The notes beneath the pieces were generated by a model. That model saw nothing but the letters and a program-made list of their open reading frames with translations. It was not told the DNA's origin and searched no databases. The position numbers and the translations under genes are program-made. 64,000 nt of DNA from Sceloporus undulatus (taxonomy: Eukaryota > Chordata > Lepidosauria > Squamata > Phrynosomatidae), in the NCBI RefSeq assembly GCF_019175285.1, contig NC_056527.1:113222742-113286741 (forward strand), in the 5' to 3' direction. Below, one piece after another: positions 21,648 to 31,735 of the stretch. Position 1 is the stretch's first letter, and every line of letters begins with the position of its first letter.

Positions 21648-22879
21648 ATGGCAATGTACCTATGCTCCCTGTGGATTGTGCTGCTGGTATTTCTCCAAGG
21701 TCAGTGGTAGTTAATCTCTCTTCTTTCCCAGTGTCTGCCTATGCAAAATATCTCAGATTTTAAAAGCTCTTTCCTGATACAGCAACACTGAATTTTACAG
21801 AAGAGAATGTTTGGCTTTCTGGATCTTTTGTCAGATTCCAGTGCCTTTCAGCCCCAGTCAGCCCCTGGTCAGGAATGATGGCTTCTGTAGTCCTAACAAA
21901 TTTGGAATTCACCTTTCCTGATCTGACCTCTGAGCCCCTCGGTTTTTATTTCTCTTTGACCATGGCTGCATCTACACTGCAGAATGAATGCATTTTGGCA
22001 CTGCTTTTAACTGCCAGGGCTCAGTGCTATGGAATTCTGGGATTTGTAGTTTTGTGAGATATTTAGCCTTCTGTCAGAGAGTTTTGGTGCCACAACAACC
22101 TAAAAATGCCAGGATTTATGGGATGGTGCCACGGCAGCTAAAGAGGTGTCAAACGGTATCAGTTCTGCAGTGTGGCAGCAGCCCATGAGGACTGGAACCT
22201 TAAAATGACACTATTGTAGTCCCATGGGCTATACAGTGGGCCCTTGGTATCTACTCGGGTTTTGTTCCTGTACCCCCCATGGATACTAAAATCTGTGGAT
22301 GCTAAAGTCTCATTATATACAATGGCAGAGTGAAATAGTGTTCCTTATAGAGAATAGCAAAATCCAGGTTTGCTTCTTGGAATTTATATATCTTTTTGAA
22401 TATTTTGAAGCCGTGGATAATTGAATCTGTAGATAAAGAATCTGTGGATATGGAGGGTTGACTAAGCAACTAAAAATTTGTCAGAGGTCTTGAGACAAAG
22501 GAAGGAAAGCTCATTGATTCAGAAACTCTTTGTATCTGGACGAAGGGAGAAATGTCCATAAGAACTTAGGGACTCCCATTTCTTTCCTATACAGGGGTCA
22601 GAGGCCAGGATAATCTGCTGCAGGACTCCATGGTGGTCAGCAAAGAAGGCGAGACTGCTACCATTACCTGCCAGTACAATGTCAGAAACTTCTACAGTTT
22701 GCACTGGTACAAGCAATACCAAGGAGACAGAGTTGAATTTCTGTTGCAATTATTTCAGGAGAAACCTGAGAAGAAAGACAACTTCCATGCTGATCTGGAT
22801 AAAACCAAGCAGGAGAGTAACTTGAGCATCATGAAGGTTCATTTCAGAGATATTGCCACCTACTTCTGTGCTGTGGAAG
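21648..22879 (+). CDS. TRAV: V6: T-cell receptor alpha-type V segment (family A)
   Basis: Leader exon 21648-21699 (MAMYLCSLWIVLLVFLQ) ends G|GTCAGT. The V exon 22595-22879 follows CTATACAG and starts GVRGQDNLLQDSMVV. Landmarks are TITCQYN, LHWYKQYQG and IATYFCAVEA. The intron carries a palindromic MITE and a Tigger-like MITE. It is the closest relative of V5 and lies directly after it, so the pair probably arose by tandem duplication. Intact, judged functional. Confidence 0.9.
21964..22188. mobile_element. palindromic MITE in the V6 intron
   Basis: Textbook copy: 'gctgcatctacactgcagaa' at the left, 'gtgtcaaacggtatcagttctgcagtgtggcagcagc' type inverse at the right. Confidence 0.75.
22234..22463 (+). 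mobile_element. Tigger-like MITE, copy 3
   Basis: Starts 'cagtgggcccttggtatc' and ends 'ctgtggatatggagggttg', in the V6 intron. The TA preceding the left end is consistent with a TA target. Confidence 0.65.
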
Positions 22880-22918
22880 CACAATGGCACAGACATATTT
22901 ACAGCCCATTCAAAAACT
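22880..22918 (+). other. V6 recombination signal (23-RSS)
   Basis: Heptamer CACAATG, 23 bp spacer, nonamer TCAAAAACT. Confidence 0.85.
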
Positions 22919-22959
22919 CTGCAAGAGAGCAAAGAAGGAAAATCCAACAAGTCTTGATA

Positions 22960-23690
22960 TTTTTCTTTCCTTTATTGTTTAATTCTTGATTTCTCTAATA
23001 AAACAGAATCCCATGTACTACATCTTCAGGATATATTGTGCTGGATCCTGATTAAGTCATACATATTTTAAATTAAGGGTGGGAATCTTGCTGCACTATG
23101 TTGGATTGCAGGTCCCATGAGCCTTAGCCAGCATAGCCCATGGCGATGTGTGCTAGGAGTAGCAGTCCTTTTGCATCTATTAGGGAAAAGTGTATAGATG
23201 TTTGTCATAGCTGCACTCCTCTCAAATTAAAATTAAGTGAAGAAGTACTTTTATTAGAACTGCTAGACTGTTATAGAAGTGACACAGAATGTGAGCTTTC
23301 ACATTCTCCAGAGGTGTTTATCATGCAAGATGGTATAAAATTAGGAGGAAAGGTAAAAAACGAAGCAGAGCCAAAATCTGAGCTGGTGGATTGTCTATTG
23401 TGTGTCTCTCTGAAGCTGCAAGATGGATACTGTAAGCTCAGTGAATAACAAAGTGTACTAGGATTCCATATAGTGTTGCATAACTAAATATGCAGACAGA
23501 GTTGGTGGTCTAGATTTATTTTGCTCCAGGGTAATGTCCATACTGGAGACAAAGCATTGTATTCCTCTACCAGTTAAAAGAAGGATCTTTCCTATTTGTC
23601 GTTCTGATGCAACATAGTACCAAGGAAAGTATGGGACTCTCTTTCATTGGAGTATTTTAAAATCTTCTTTCATGAAAACCACATGGATCC
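22960..23690. other. gene-free stretch between V6 and V7
   Basis: No V exon. Includes a short 'tgttggattgcaggtcccat' repeat fragment near 23100; otherwise nothing assigned. Confidence 0.4.
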
Positions 23691-23905
23691 ATTCCTTTAT
23701 TGTGTGCTTATGGGCACTATCATGTTGATTTATGGTGATCCCATGAATCTCACAGGGTTTTCTTAGGCAAGGAATACTCAGAGGTGGTTGCCAGTTCCTT
23801 CCTCTGAAATATAGCCTACAGCCCCTGGTGTCTGTTGTTGGTCTCCCATCCAGCTACTAACCAAGATCAGATGGGATTTGGTGTCTTTATTGACTATACT
23901 AGATG
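23690..23905 (-). mobile_element. 5S rRNA-headed SINE
   Basis: Read on the - strand, the right end gives 'cccatctgatcttggttagtagctggatggg' type text, matching the 3' half of 5S rRNA. It is joined to the same 'gggttttcttaggcaag' body as the tRNA-headed SINEs. Confidence 0.65.
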
Positions 23906-23988
23906 GCCTGTGTGGAATTCAATCATTTTGTGATGTGACATGCTGGAAACATCATCCTTTTCATTTGTGAAGTAATACCTCTTTGTTT

Positions 23989-24000
23989 CCACTTGATGGC
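23989..24000 (+). promoter_or_regulatory. CTCF-like motif upstream of V7
   Basis: CCACTTGATGGC, 241 bp upstream of the V7 leader ATG. Confidence 0.35.
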
Positions 24001-24229
24001 ACTAAAAAGCTCTCTCTGTCTTGAGGACAACTGACATTCACCGTTTGAGAAGATCTGAGTTGAGGCAATGGTTGAGGTTTCTGATAAAAGATACCCACAA
24101 AGACTTCAGTGTTTCTACCTTGCTGGTGAGAGTGAACAACACAAGTGGAGAATTTGCTGAGTTCAGGCACATCTCAGAGCCATTTCTTAGGAGGAATTTA
24201 CTCCCATTGGATCATCTGTGTCCCAGAGG

Positions 24230-25108
24230 ATGGTCTCAGCAGCATGGCTACCACAATGGAAGCATTTCTTTGGGCTGCTCTTGCTATGTAAGTGATGAAG
24301 TTAATCAACATATTTCATAGCTATTAGTAATAAGAAAGAATAGGTGGACAGTTCCTCCCACCCCCTTGTGCGTTCTTGCTTTCTCATTCACTAGGTAGAC
24401 TGTTTCCATCTCATGGTCCAGTGATGAACAAATATTTGGAATAACTGGATTTCTTTAGTGTGGGTAACCCCTCCATTACTTGCTGATGACATATATTCTA
24501 TGATCTTAATGTATTCATAGTTGCTCTGGCCAACTCATATCCTAACCATTGACCTTCTGGTGGTGCCTCACTCTCTGGTCTTTGGAGATGACAGATACAC
24601 TGTCTATTGCCATAGCCATAGTAGAAGCTTTACCGGTTTGGTAAACCTGAACAGTAAAGGGAAAGTAAAGGGAGGGAGATTAATATTATTAGCAAGGAGA
24701 GTGAACCATTGCACGAAAGAGAGAAATGGAAAGGAAGAGAGAATAAGATGATATGGGGAGAAAACATGAATTAATAGGCAGCCATAAAGCAAGCAAAGTT
24801 ACGGAAGGTTGCTGGTTTATTCTAGGCATGGAACTCAATGGGGATATTTCTCAGCCTGTGGAGGTCTCAGTCTCTGTGGGAAAGACGGCTCGGATCCTGT
24901 GTAACCATGGCTTCTCAGCATATAATGCCCTCTTCTGGTACAAGCAAAAGCAGGATACAGCTCCTAACTTCATAATCTCTGGTTACTCTGCACCTGTGGA
25001 AAAAGGTCAGTTCAAGATGACCATCAACAAAGGGGACACATCAACAGAGCTTTCTATCAGTGAAGTGAACACAGAAGACGCTGGAGTCTATTACTGTGCT
25101 GTGAGAGA
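24230..25108 (+). CDS. TRAV: V7: divergent T-cell receptor V segment (family E)
   Basis: The leader exon starts at the ATG at 24230 (MVSAAWLPQWKHFFGLLLL), ending T|GTAAGT. I chose this ATG over the one at 24244 because only this frame gives the phase-1 junction and aligns with the V10 leader end FFGLLLL. The V exon 24826-25108 follows TTCTAG and reads CMELNGDISQPVEV. Landmarks are RILCNHG, LFWYKQKQD and DAGVYYCAVRD. It is the most divergent V here: VYYC instead of YFC, and EDAG instead of DSA before the last cysteine. It could be a TRDV-like or old lineage-specific segment. Intact. Confidence 0.86.
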
Positions 25109-25147
25109 CACAGTGGTAGGAAATAGAAGGGCACCTGAATATAAACT
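25109..25147 (+). other. V7 recombination signal (23-RSS)
   Basis: Consensus heptamer CACAGTG, 23 bp spacer, weak nonamer ATATAAACT. Confidence 0.8.
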
Positions 25148-25149
25148 CT

Positions 25150-25352
25150 GAGGCTGCATCTATGCTGCAGAATTAATGCAGTTTGGCTTTAGCTGCCATG
25201 GCTCAGTGCGGTGGAATACTGGGATTTGTGTTTTGCGGAGACATTTAGCCTTCTCTGTCAGAGAGCTCTAGTGCCACAACAAACTACAAATCTCATAGAG
25301 CCATGGCAGTTGAAGTGGTGTTAAACTGCATTTATTTTGTAATGTGGCAGTA
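25150..25352. mobile_element. palindromic MITE next to the V7 RSS
   Basis: Starts 'gaggctgcatctatgctgcagaa', two bases after the RSS nonamer, and closes with 'gtggcagtagctgc'. Confidence 0.7.
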
Positions 25353-25579
25353 GCTGCAGGAGAAAATATCTTTTCTCCTCTTCTCTTGACAACACTAATA
25401 GAATGCACTCCAGAGGTATTGGATTACAATTCCCATCTTTCTCAGCCATTCTGGGTATCCGGAGAGCAACAAGTCAAGGAAGGCTGCTCTTCTCTTCTCC
25501 AAGACAGTTGAAAAACCTTTGTCCATTAAGAAGGTTTTTAAATTATGTCTCTGTGTATATAAATTAAAAAGGCCACCTG

Positions 25580-25583
<4 letters not shown>

Positions 25584-25624
<41 letters not shown>
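25584..25624. repeat. (AC)n microsatellite
   Basis: About 20 AC units. Confidence 0.95.
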
Positions 25625-25627
<3 letters not shown>

Positions 25628-25710
25628 TAATTTATTAATTTAGCCTTCTGTGAGAAACTCCTAACTTAGCCCTATTCTTCCTGTTCTAGTGTAGCCTAGA
25701 TTAGCCCTCT

Positions 25711-25932
25711 TAGGCTGTATCCACACCACAGAAATAATGCAGTTTGACACTACTTTAGCTGCCATGGCTCAGTGCTATGGAACTCTAGGATTTGGAGTTT
25801 TGTGAGACATTTAGCCTTCTCCATCAGAGAGCTCAGGTGTCATAACAAACCACAATTCCCAGGATTCCTTAGCACTGAGCCATAGCAGTTAAAGTGGTGT
25901 CAAACTAGATTATTTCTGCAGTGAGGTTTCAG
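25711..25932. mobile_element. palindromic MITE
   Basis: Arms 'ggctgtatccacaccacagaaataatgcag' in type and its inverse 'ttatttctgcagtgaggtttcagcc' in type. Confidence 0.7.
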
Positions 25933-26416
25933 CCTTAGAGAGCTTTCCTATCTCAAATGAGTTCCTATAATAAAAGTTCAGTTTGTCCTCTATAGTCATT
26001 GGTGTCAATGCTCCTTAATTATAATAGTTAGCCACTGCATGTATGCACTCTCTAACCCAAAATGGCAAATATTTCCATTCCTAGCAGAGACTTTGCAACA
26101 CAGCATATTTTTTTCTATTTATGGAGTCATCATGTGTTGAGTATCCTATGTAATCTTTGAGCTGAATGACAACTCTGAGCAACCAAAAGCATAATGCACT
26201 TTTATTTGCCTCTCTTTCATCATCCTCCATAAATTTCAAAGGCAGGCCAGGGGCATGACGCAATGCAGAATCACAAGAATGCAGCCTGTGATAGGCTAAC
26301 CCAGCTATCTCATTGAAATCTGGAACAGGGAAAATCTGGTATCAGAAAATTCTATGGCAAATTTCAACCATGTCCTTGCTGTAATTTGTATTCCATTCTC
26401 AAAGCATTACCAACTA

Positions 26417-26782
26417 TGGCCTTTATCACACTAGTGAGTTCTTGTGAGAAGATGGGAATTAAATGAGAGTTAAGTTAAACTCAAATTTAAACAGAACTTG
26501 CAAATTCAAGAAGTTTATCACACTGAAATGCTGCTAAAATGAAATACTGTAACACGAAATTAATCCGCAGTTAAAGTGGAGAAAACCATCAGCTTTTTAA
26601 ATGCGGTTTTTAAATTCCGAATTTAAAAAGCTGCTGGTTTTCTCTGGTTTAACTGAAGATTAACTTTGTGTTATTTCACATTAACCGCAATGTCATGTGA
26701 TAAACTTTGGCCATTTCTGGGTTATCTTTGCATTATATTGCGTTTAACTCCTGTTTTCCTGCAGGATCTTGCTAGTGTGATA
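26417..26782. mobile_element. foldback MITE, TTTATCACAC family
   Basis: Inverted ends CTTTATCACACTAGTGAG and TTGCTAGTGTGATAAC, with a near-palindromic centre ('aaaaccatcagctttttaaa' / 'tttaaaaagctgctggtttt'). Confidence 0.65.
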
Positions 26783-26808
26783 ACCTTCTATGTCATGATA
26801 GCTTGTAT

Positions 26809-26822
26809 CCACAAGAGGGCAC
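26809..26822 (+). promoter_or_regulatory. CTCF-like motif
   Basis: CCACAAGAGGGCAC, about 1 kb upstream of V8. Confidence 0.25.
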
Positions 26823-26964
26823 TAGAGACTATTAATTTCTCAAAGGTTGCTAGAAGCTAGAGAGCCAGCTGAAGATCTTCCAATTTTTCAGTCTGCTTTA
26901 CTTATTGCACTGGATAGCCATTTCTAGGTCTAAAATAGCCATTTATGCATTTGCTTGTTATATT

Positions 26965-27485
26965 TATTATTGCTGTTGTGTGCCTTCACGTCATTTCTGA
27001 CCTATCACAGGGTTTTCTTGGCAAGATTTGCTCAGGAGGGGTTTGCCTTTGCCTTCCTCTGTAGCTGAGAGAGTATTAAGGACTTTATCATACGGGGGGA
27101 AAGCAGGGAAAAGCCAGGATTAAAAGGGTATTTTTTTCCGGCAAAATTCCAAGATCGCAGCAAAGATTTTCAGACAACGTTGTGATAAGAGAGGACCTAT
27201 CCCAGGAATAATCAGGGAATAACCAGCAACAAATCATTCATGGGGAAACCTTGTGAATGATTTGTTGCTGGTTATTCTCTGGTTATTCCCAGGATAAATC
27301 CTCTCTAATTGCGATGTGTCTTGCCATGATCTCAGGATTTTGCCAGGAAAATGCCCTTTTAATCCCAGCTTTCCTCCTGTGTGATAAAATCCTATGACTT
27401 GTCCAAGTTCACCCAAAGGATTTCTGTCTGAGTGGGGATTTGAACACTGGTCCCTAGGATCTTAGTCCAATAGCAGGAGCTCAAG
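26965..27485 (-). mobile_element. tRNA-derived SINE split by a foldback MITE
   Basis: The SINE body runs to about 27075 ('gtagctgagagagta') and resumes at about 27395 ('gacttgtccaagttcaccc'), with the insert between. Confidence 0.7.
27076..27395. mobile_element. foldback MITE inside a SINE
   Basis: Nearly a full palindrome: 'ggactttatcatacggg' type left end, 'ctgtgtgataaaatcc' type right end, and a perfect inner pair around 27215-27290 ('gaataaccagcaacaaatcatt' in type and its inverse). Related in its ends to 26417-26782. Confidence 0.7.
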
Positions 27486-27724
27486 GTGATCCTCACGATG
27501 CTTTGTTATTCTGTTGGAGAAGGTGCCTTAGGTAATGGGAAATCCTTTTCTCTACTTAGAAATGAATCATGCTGCATATTCTTTTCATCCTTGTTCTTTT
27601 CTTAACTTATGAGAGCCTCCTCAAAGCCATCTTTGTGACCCCTCACTTTACAGATGATGCCCTATGTCTCATGAAGGCAAGAAAGTATGATGTATTTTTG
27701 ATCCTTGGAAGACAGGAAAACCAA

Positions 27725-27745
27725 AACCACTAAGACGACTGTGGT
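27725..27745 (+). promoter_or_regulatory. inverted RUNX-like pair upstream of V8
   Basis: AACCAC, nine bases, TGTGGT, followed by CGG as in V4; 102 bp upstream of the ATG. Confidence 0.5.
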
Positions 27746-27826
27746 CGGTGTGTTGATAGCAGCGTGGCTACATACAAGACTTACAGAGGTGCTGTCATCA
27801 TCATTCTGGTGACAGCAAAGGAAGAA

Positions 27827-28983
27827 ATGAAATCCCCAGCGACCATGATTGCTGCTTTCCTTCTGGCCTTCTCCACAGGTATTTTCATTCTAGGCATTTG
27901 GATCCTGGGTTGGCCGCAGTCTAGGGAGATGGTTTTCCAATTGTTTTTCATAGGGACGGATGGCCTTCTCTTTTGACTGTGTCACTGGAATTCAGTCCCT
28001 CTGTTGGTGTGTTTGTGTGTGTGGGTATTCAATAAAACCTAAGCAAGCAGAGGCAAGGAAGAATATGTTGAATCATAGAACCATAGAGATGGAAGGAGTC
28101 CTACGAGCCATCAGATCCATTCCCTTACTCAAAGCAGGATCTTGAGCTAGAGCATCTCCAACTTATTTAGTTTTTCTCTTGTGATTTAATTTTCCCCTCA
28201 ATTACACTTATAGTTCACCTTTCTTCCATTGAGACCAAGGTACCACCCATGGCCCACCTCATTTCTACAGTAGGCCCTTGGTATCTGCTGTGCTTTGGCT
28301 CCAGGACCCTCCATGTATACCAAAATTCATGGATGCCCAAGTCCCACTAAATACAATGGTACAGTAAAATGGCATCCCTTATTTAAAATGGCAAAATCAA
28401 GCTTTTCTTTTTGGATTTTAATTTTTGTCAGGAGGATATTTTCAAGCTGTGAATGGTGGAATCTGTGGATGCAGAATCTGTGGATATGGAAGGCTGACTG
28501 TACTTTATTCTCACAAGAAACTTGTAAATTAGGCCAGGATAAGACAATGACTAGCCTAGGACCATCCATGACTCAGCGCAGAATGGACATTGTCTCATCT
28601 GGTTCAGTACTCTAACCACTACCCAACCCTGCGTTTTTCTCTTTTGGTTGACCTGCCTTTCTGACCATGAGTCATCCTGCCATTCTTATTCCGTTTCAGG
28701 TATTTCAGGCCAAGAGACAGTGTCTCAGAAGGACCCCTTTGTTTTTGCCAAGGAAGGAGAAAACATCCAACTCAACTGCTCCTATCAAGGAACTCCAAAT
28801 AACCTCCAGTGGTACAACCAGACCCCAGATGGACAGATCCATTTTATGGCCATTCTGTATTCAACAAAGACTGAGTCTTTTGGCCGTTTCGACATGAGTC
28901 TGCAGAAAGAAAAAAGAACCACATCCTTACTGTTGAAAAAGATTCAGCTTCATGATTCTGTTGTCTACTTCTGTGCAATGAGC
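27827..28983 (+). CDS. TRAV: V8: T-cell receptor alpha-type V segment (family D)
   Basis: Leader exon 27827-27878 (MKSPATMIAAFLLAFST) ends G|GTATTT. The V exon 28700-28983 follows CCGTTTCAG and begins GISGQETVSQKDP. Landmarks are IQLNCSYQ, LQWYNQTPD and SVVYFCAMSH. It is the paralogue of V4: both start GISGQ, both have HDSxxYFC or NDSxxYFC ends, and they share a promoter motif. A Tigger-like MITE and a CR1 3' fragment lie in the intron. Intact, judged functional. Confidence 0.9.
28068..28145 (-). mobile_element. CR1 LINE 3' end fragment
   Basis: 'gaatcatagaaccatagagatgg' type text is the reverse of the CR1 3' terminus (compare + copy at 34191-34375). Confidence 0.6.
28266..28502 (+). mobile_element. 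Tigger-like MITE, copy 4
   Basis: Starts 'cagtaggcccttggtatc', ends 'gaaggctgactgta', in the V8 intron. Confidence 0.65.
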
Positions 28984-29022
28984 CACAGTGCTACAAAGAG
29001 ACCTCCAATCTGTCAATAAACC
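28984..29022 (+). other. V8 recombination signal (23-RSS)
   Basis: Consensus heptamer CACAGTG, 23 bp spacer, nonamer CAATAAACC. Confidence 0.88.
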
Positions 29023-29309
29023 TGGAGGTTTTTGTGCTACTTGGGTTCTTATGGGTTCCTGGACTCCTGGATCCCATCAAAAGTAATGAAGAATGTAAGA
29101 AGAGTGCCACTGAATTAGACCAAAGGTTTAGCAAGATCTGGGGCACATTCATAACAGACAATTACAACACTATTGTGTGTGTGTGTGTGTTTGTGTATGT
29201 ACCTTCAAGTTTCCTGTCTACTTGTGGCATTCCCATGAATTTCATAGGGTTTTCTGAAGAAAGGAAAACATTTGCATTCAGAATAAAGCATTTTCAAGGA
29301 TCAAAATAC

Positions 29310-29765
29310 CTGAAGGCATCAGATCCTGTCTGATCTTGGAAGTTAAGCATGGTCAGCCCTGGTTAGTACTTGGATGGGAGACTGCTGAGGAATAACAGGT
29401 GCTGTAAGCTGTGTTTCAGAGGAAGAAACTGGCAAAACCAGAGTGACCAGATGTCCTAACTGCAAAGACAACACGGTACTGCTAAATGTAGATCATTCAA
29501 GAAAAATGTAGGACACAACCAAATAAGAGCTAAAACACACCAATAAAAAATCAGTCTTCTCCCTCAAAATGGAGGTCATTTTGAAGCTCCTCCTGGACAG
29601 AGGATTAAAATGTAGGACATGTTCAGGGAAAAGACAATGTCTGGTCATCCTGGACAAAACAACCTCTGAGTATTTCTTGCCTATGAAATCCATATGTTGA
29701 AAGGTGACTTGGAGGCACACAGATCCAGACCTAGACCCAGACCTATATACACACATTAACTGGCA
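29310..29765 (+). mobile_element. 5S rRNA-headed SINE split by a hAT MITE
   Basis: The head 'ctggttagtacttggatggg' with upstream 'ctgatcttggaagttaagc' matches 5S rRNA. The body breaks at 29438 and resumes at 29661 ('aacctctgagtatttcttgcc'). Confidence 0.75.
29439..29652. mobile_element. hAT-type MITE with 8 bp duplication
   Basis: 214 bp, inverted ends CAGAGTGACCAGATGTCC and its imperfect inverse (GACATTG/CTGGTCATCCTG). Flanks GGCAAAAC (29431-29438) and GACAAAAC (29653-29660) form an 8 bp duplication with one difference. Confidence 0.85.
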
Positions 29766-30112
29766 GTCTTTCATCCATAAACAGGGTGACCTTGTTTAGC
29801 TTCTGAGATCAGATGGGATCTGGTACCTTTAAGATATTATTCCACCATAATTGTCATGGTTCCACAAATGAGGTCTATCATTGGATGAGGCCCTGGAGTC
29901 CTCTGGCTGAGGAGTCTAAACGTCTCTCCCTAAACTGCAGCTCCCACTTTTCTGGCAGAGCTGATGAAGTGGTCCAGTTACTCTCTTTGCTCAAGTCCAG
30001 CAGGATGACTGTTGGCTTCTAAACAAGGTCAGTTTGACCATTTTTATAGTTCTGTTTTTCTCTCCCCCTTCTTCTCCTCTTGCTTTTTCTTGTGGGAAGG
30101 GAATTTCCTCTG

Positions 30113-30119
30113 ATTGGCT
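30113..30119 (+). promoter_or_regulatory. inverted CCAAT box of V9
   Basis: ATTGGCT in 'gattggctagg', 121 bp upstream of the V9 ATG. Confidence 0.55.
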
Positions 30120-30233
30120 AGGCTAGGTGCAAAAGGAAGCATCTGGGTGCTGATTCATGATATCTTCTCAGCTTAGGAAACCCACAAGCATCAACCAACA
30201 TTCGTTGCTCTCACAGAAGTAATCAAGAACAGT

Positions 30234-30593
30234 ATGGAAATATCTCACTGGATGGTCTTGATATTGCTGTCAGTACTTTCCCAAGGTATGTGTACAGAAT
30301 ATTTTCATATTTTATATTACCGCTTTAAGATTGAGCCTAAATAGCCTAAAGGCACCAGGTCACTGGGCTTTAGTTCAAGAACCCAGATTCCTTGGATGCT
30401 CAAGTCCCATTACAGACAATGGGAGTCCTTCTATTAAATGGAAAAAAATATCAAAGTTTGCTTTCTGGAATTTATATATTTTGGAAATACTTTCAAACCA
30501 TGGATGACTGAATCAGTGGATGCAGAATCTGTGGCTATTAAACTATTATTGTTTCCCACCTCCCTCCATGGAGAGAGGCAGGCTAAAAATAAA

Positions 30594-30632
<39 letters not shown>

Positions 30633-31026
30633 CAGTTAAAGTGACAACAAAATACTGCTTGCATAGAATGAAAGAGACAGAGCTGTTGAATTTTTTTTTT
30701 GCATTGCACTGAATCACTTGCATGTTTTTCTCACACAGGGTCCAGAGGCCAGGATAGTGTGACTCAAGCAAAAGACATGGAGATTGGGAAAGAAGGAGAA
30801 ACTGCAAGCTTTGGCTGCAACTATAATACGAACAGTTTCAATAGCTTACACTGGTACAGACAGTACCCAGGCGAAGGGCCGACATTTCTGTTGATGTTGA
30901 TATTGGAAGGACCCGAGAGCAAAGGCAACTTCCATGCCAAACTTGATAAAAAGAAGCGTCAGAGTCACTTGAACATCAGAGGGGTTCAGTTCACAGATGC
31001 TGCTACCTATTTTTGTGCCTTGGTGA
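30234..31026 (+). CDS. TRAV: V9: T-cell receptor alpha-type V segment (family A)
   Basis: Leader exon 30234-30285 (MEISHWMVLILLSVLSQ) ends G|GTATGT. The V exon 30739-31026 follows CACACAG and begins GSRGQDSVTQAKDM. Landmarks are ASFGCNYN, LHWYRQYPG and AATYFCALV. The intron is only ~450 bp and contains a (TTA)n tract and a Tigger-like fragment. Same family as V1, V5 and V6, and starts the third A-type cassette. Intact, judged functional. Confidence 0.9.
30360..30545 (+). mobile_element. Tigger-like MITE fragment in the V9 intron
   Basis: 'ggatgctcaagtcccattac' and 'gaatctgtggctatt' blocks of the family; the left end is missing. Confidence 0.5.
30596..30632. repeat. (TTA)n microsatellite
   Basis: About 12 units, in the V9 intron. 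Confidence 0.9.
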
Positions 31027-31065
31027 CACAATGACACAGATGCATTGGCAGTTAGTGCAAAAACC
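31027..31065 (+). other. V9 recombination signal (23-RSS)
   Basis: Heptamer CACAATG, 23 bp spacer, nonamer GCAAAAACC. Confidence 0.87.
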
Positions 31066-31369
31066 CAGCAAGACACTCTGGCCTCATTCCCACTACCTTT
31101 TCTCCGCAGTACAGCAACAGCTCTGGTCCAACACTCAAACTGGTACATCATGTTGGCTTTCAACTATAGTTATACCTCAGTGGGGGAAAAAAGAGAGATG
31201 CATTCCTGGGCATTATTTCTTTGACAGAAAACTTGGTCTCAGGAAAAAAAAGAAGAAGAAAAAGGAAGAGGAGCTTCCTTGTAAGGAGCTTTGTTAACCA
31301 AAGTATGTCTGTAATGTTTGGGATGAATTGTTCTTGATTTCATTTGCAAAATGTAATTTATTATAGCAT

Positions 31370-31735
31370 CTTTGGGGCTATACAGATTGCCCCTAAGGGG
31401 CGGCATGTAGCTGCCCCTTTCCTGGCTGGATTGGGGCCACGGCAACTTCATGCCATGGCCCCAATACAGCCTCTGGAGAGGGCAAAAAGGAGCCACAAAA
31501 AGCAGCCCTCCAAGGGGTGCAATAGCTGCGGCAGCGTAGCTTTATGATGCTCCTTCAGAGCTGCATCATGTGGATGCAGTGCCGGAGGTGCATCATGATG
31601 GCGTGTGGCATCTGGACTGGCACATGCCAGTATGGCGCTATAGGGACAGAGTTAGGGCATCCAGTGTCAGGATGCTGTACCCTGACTTCACCCACAGACC
31701 GGCACTTTCTGCTGGTCTGTAAAGGGCCTAAATCA
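31370..31735. mobile_element. GC-rich multi-hairpin element, copy 3
   Basis: Several adjacent self-complementary blocks (GCCCCTAAGGGGC near 31390, 'attggggccacggcaact...gccatggccccaat' at 31430-31465). Same style as 9056-9572 but more decayed. Confidence 0.45.

Noticed and set aside
24244-24288. ATG at 24244 as the V7 start
   Set aside because: That frame reaches the donor in phase 2 and would shift the V exon; the ATG at 24230 gives the right phase and a better leader.
29310-29375. A real 5S rRNA gene
   Set aside because: Only the 3' half matches, it is diverged, and it continues into a SINE body.
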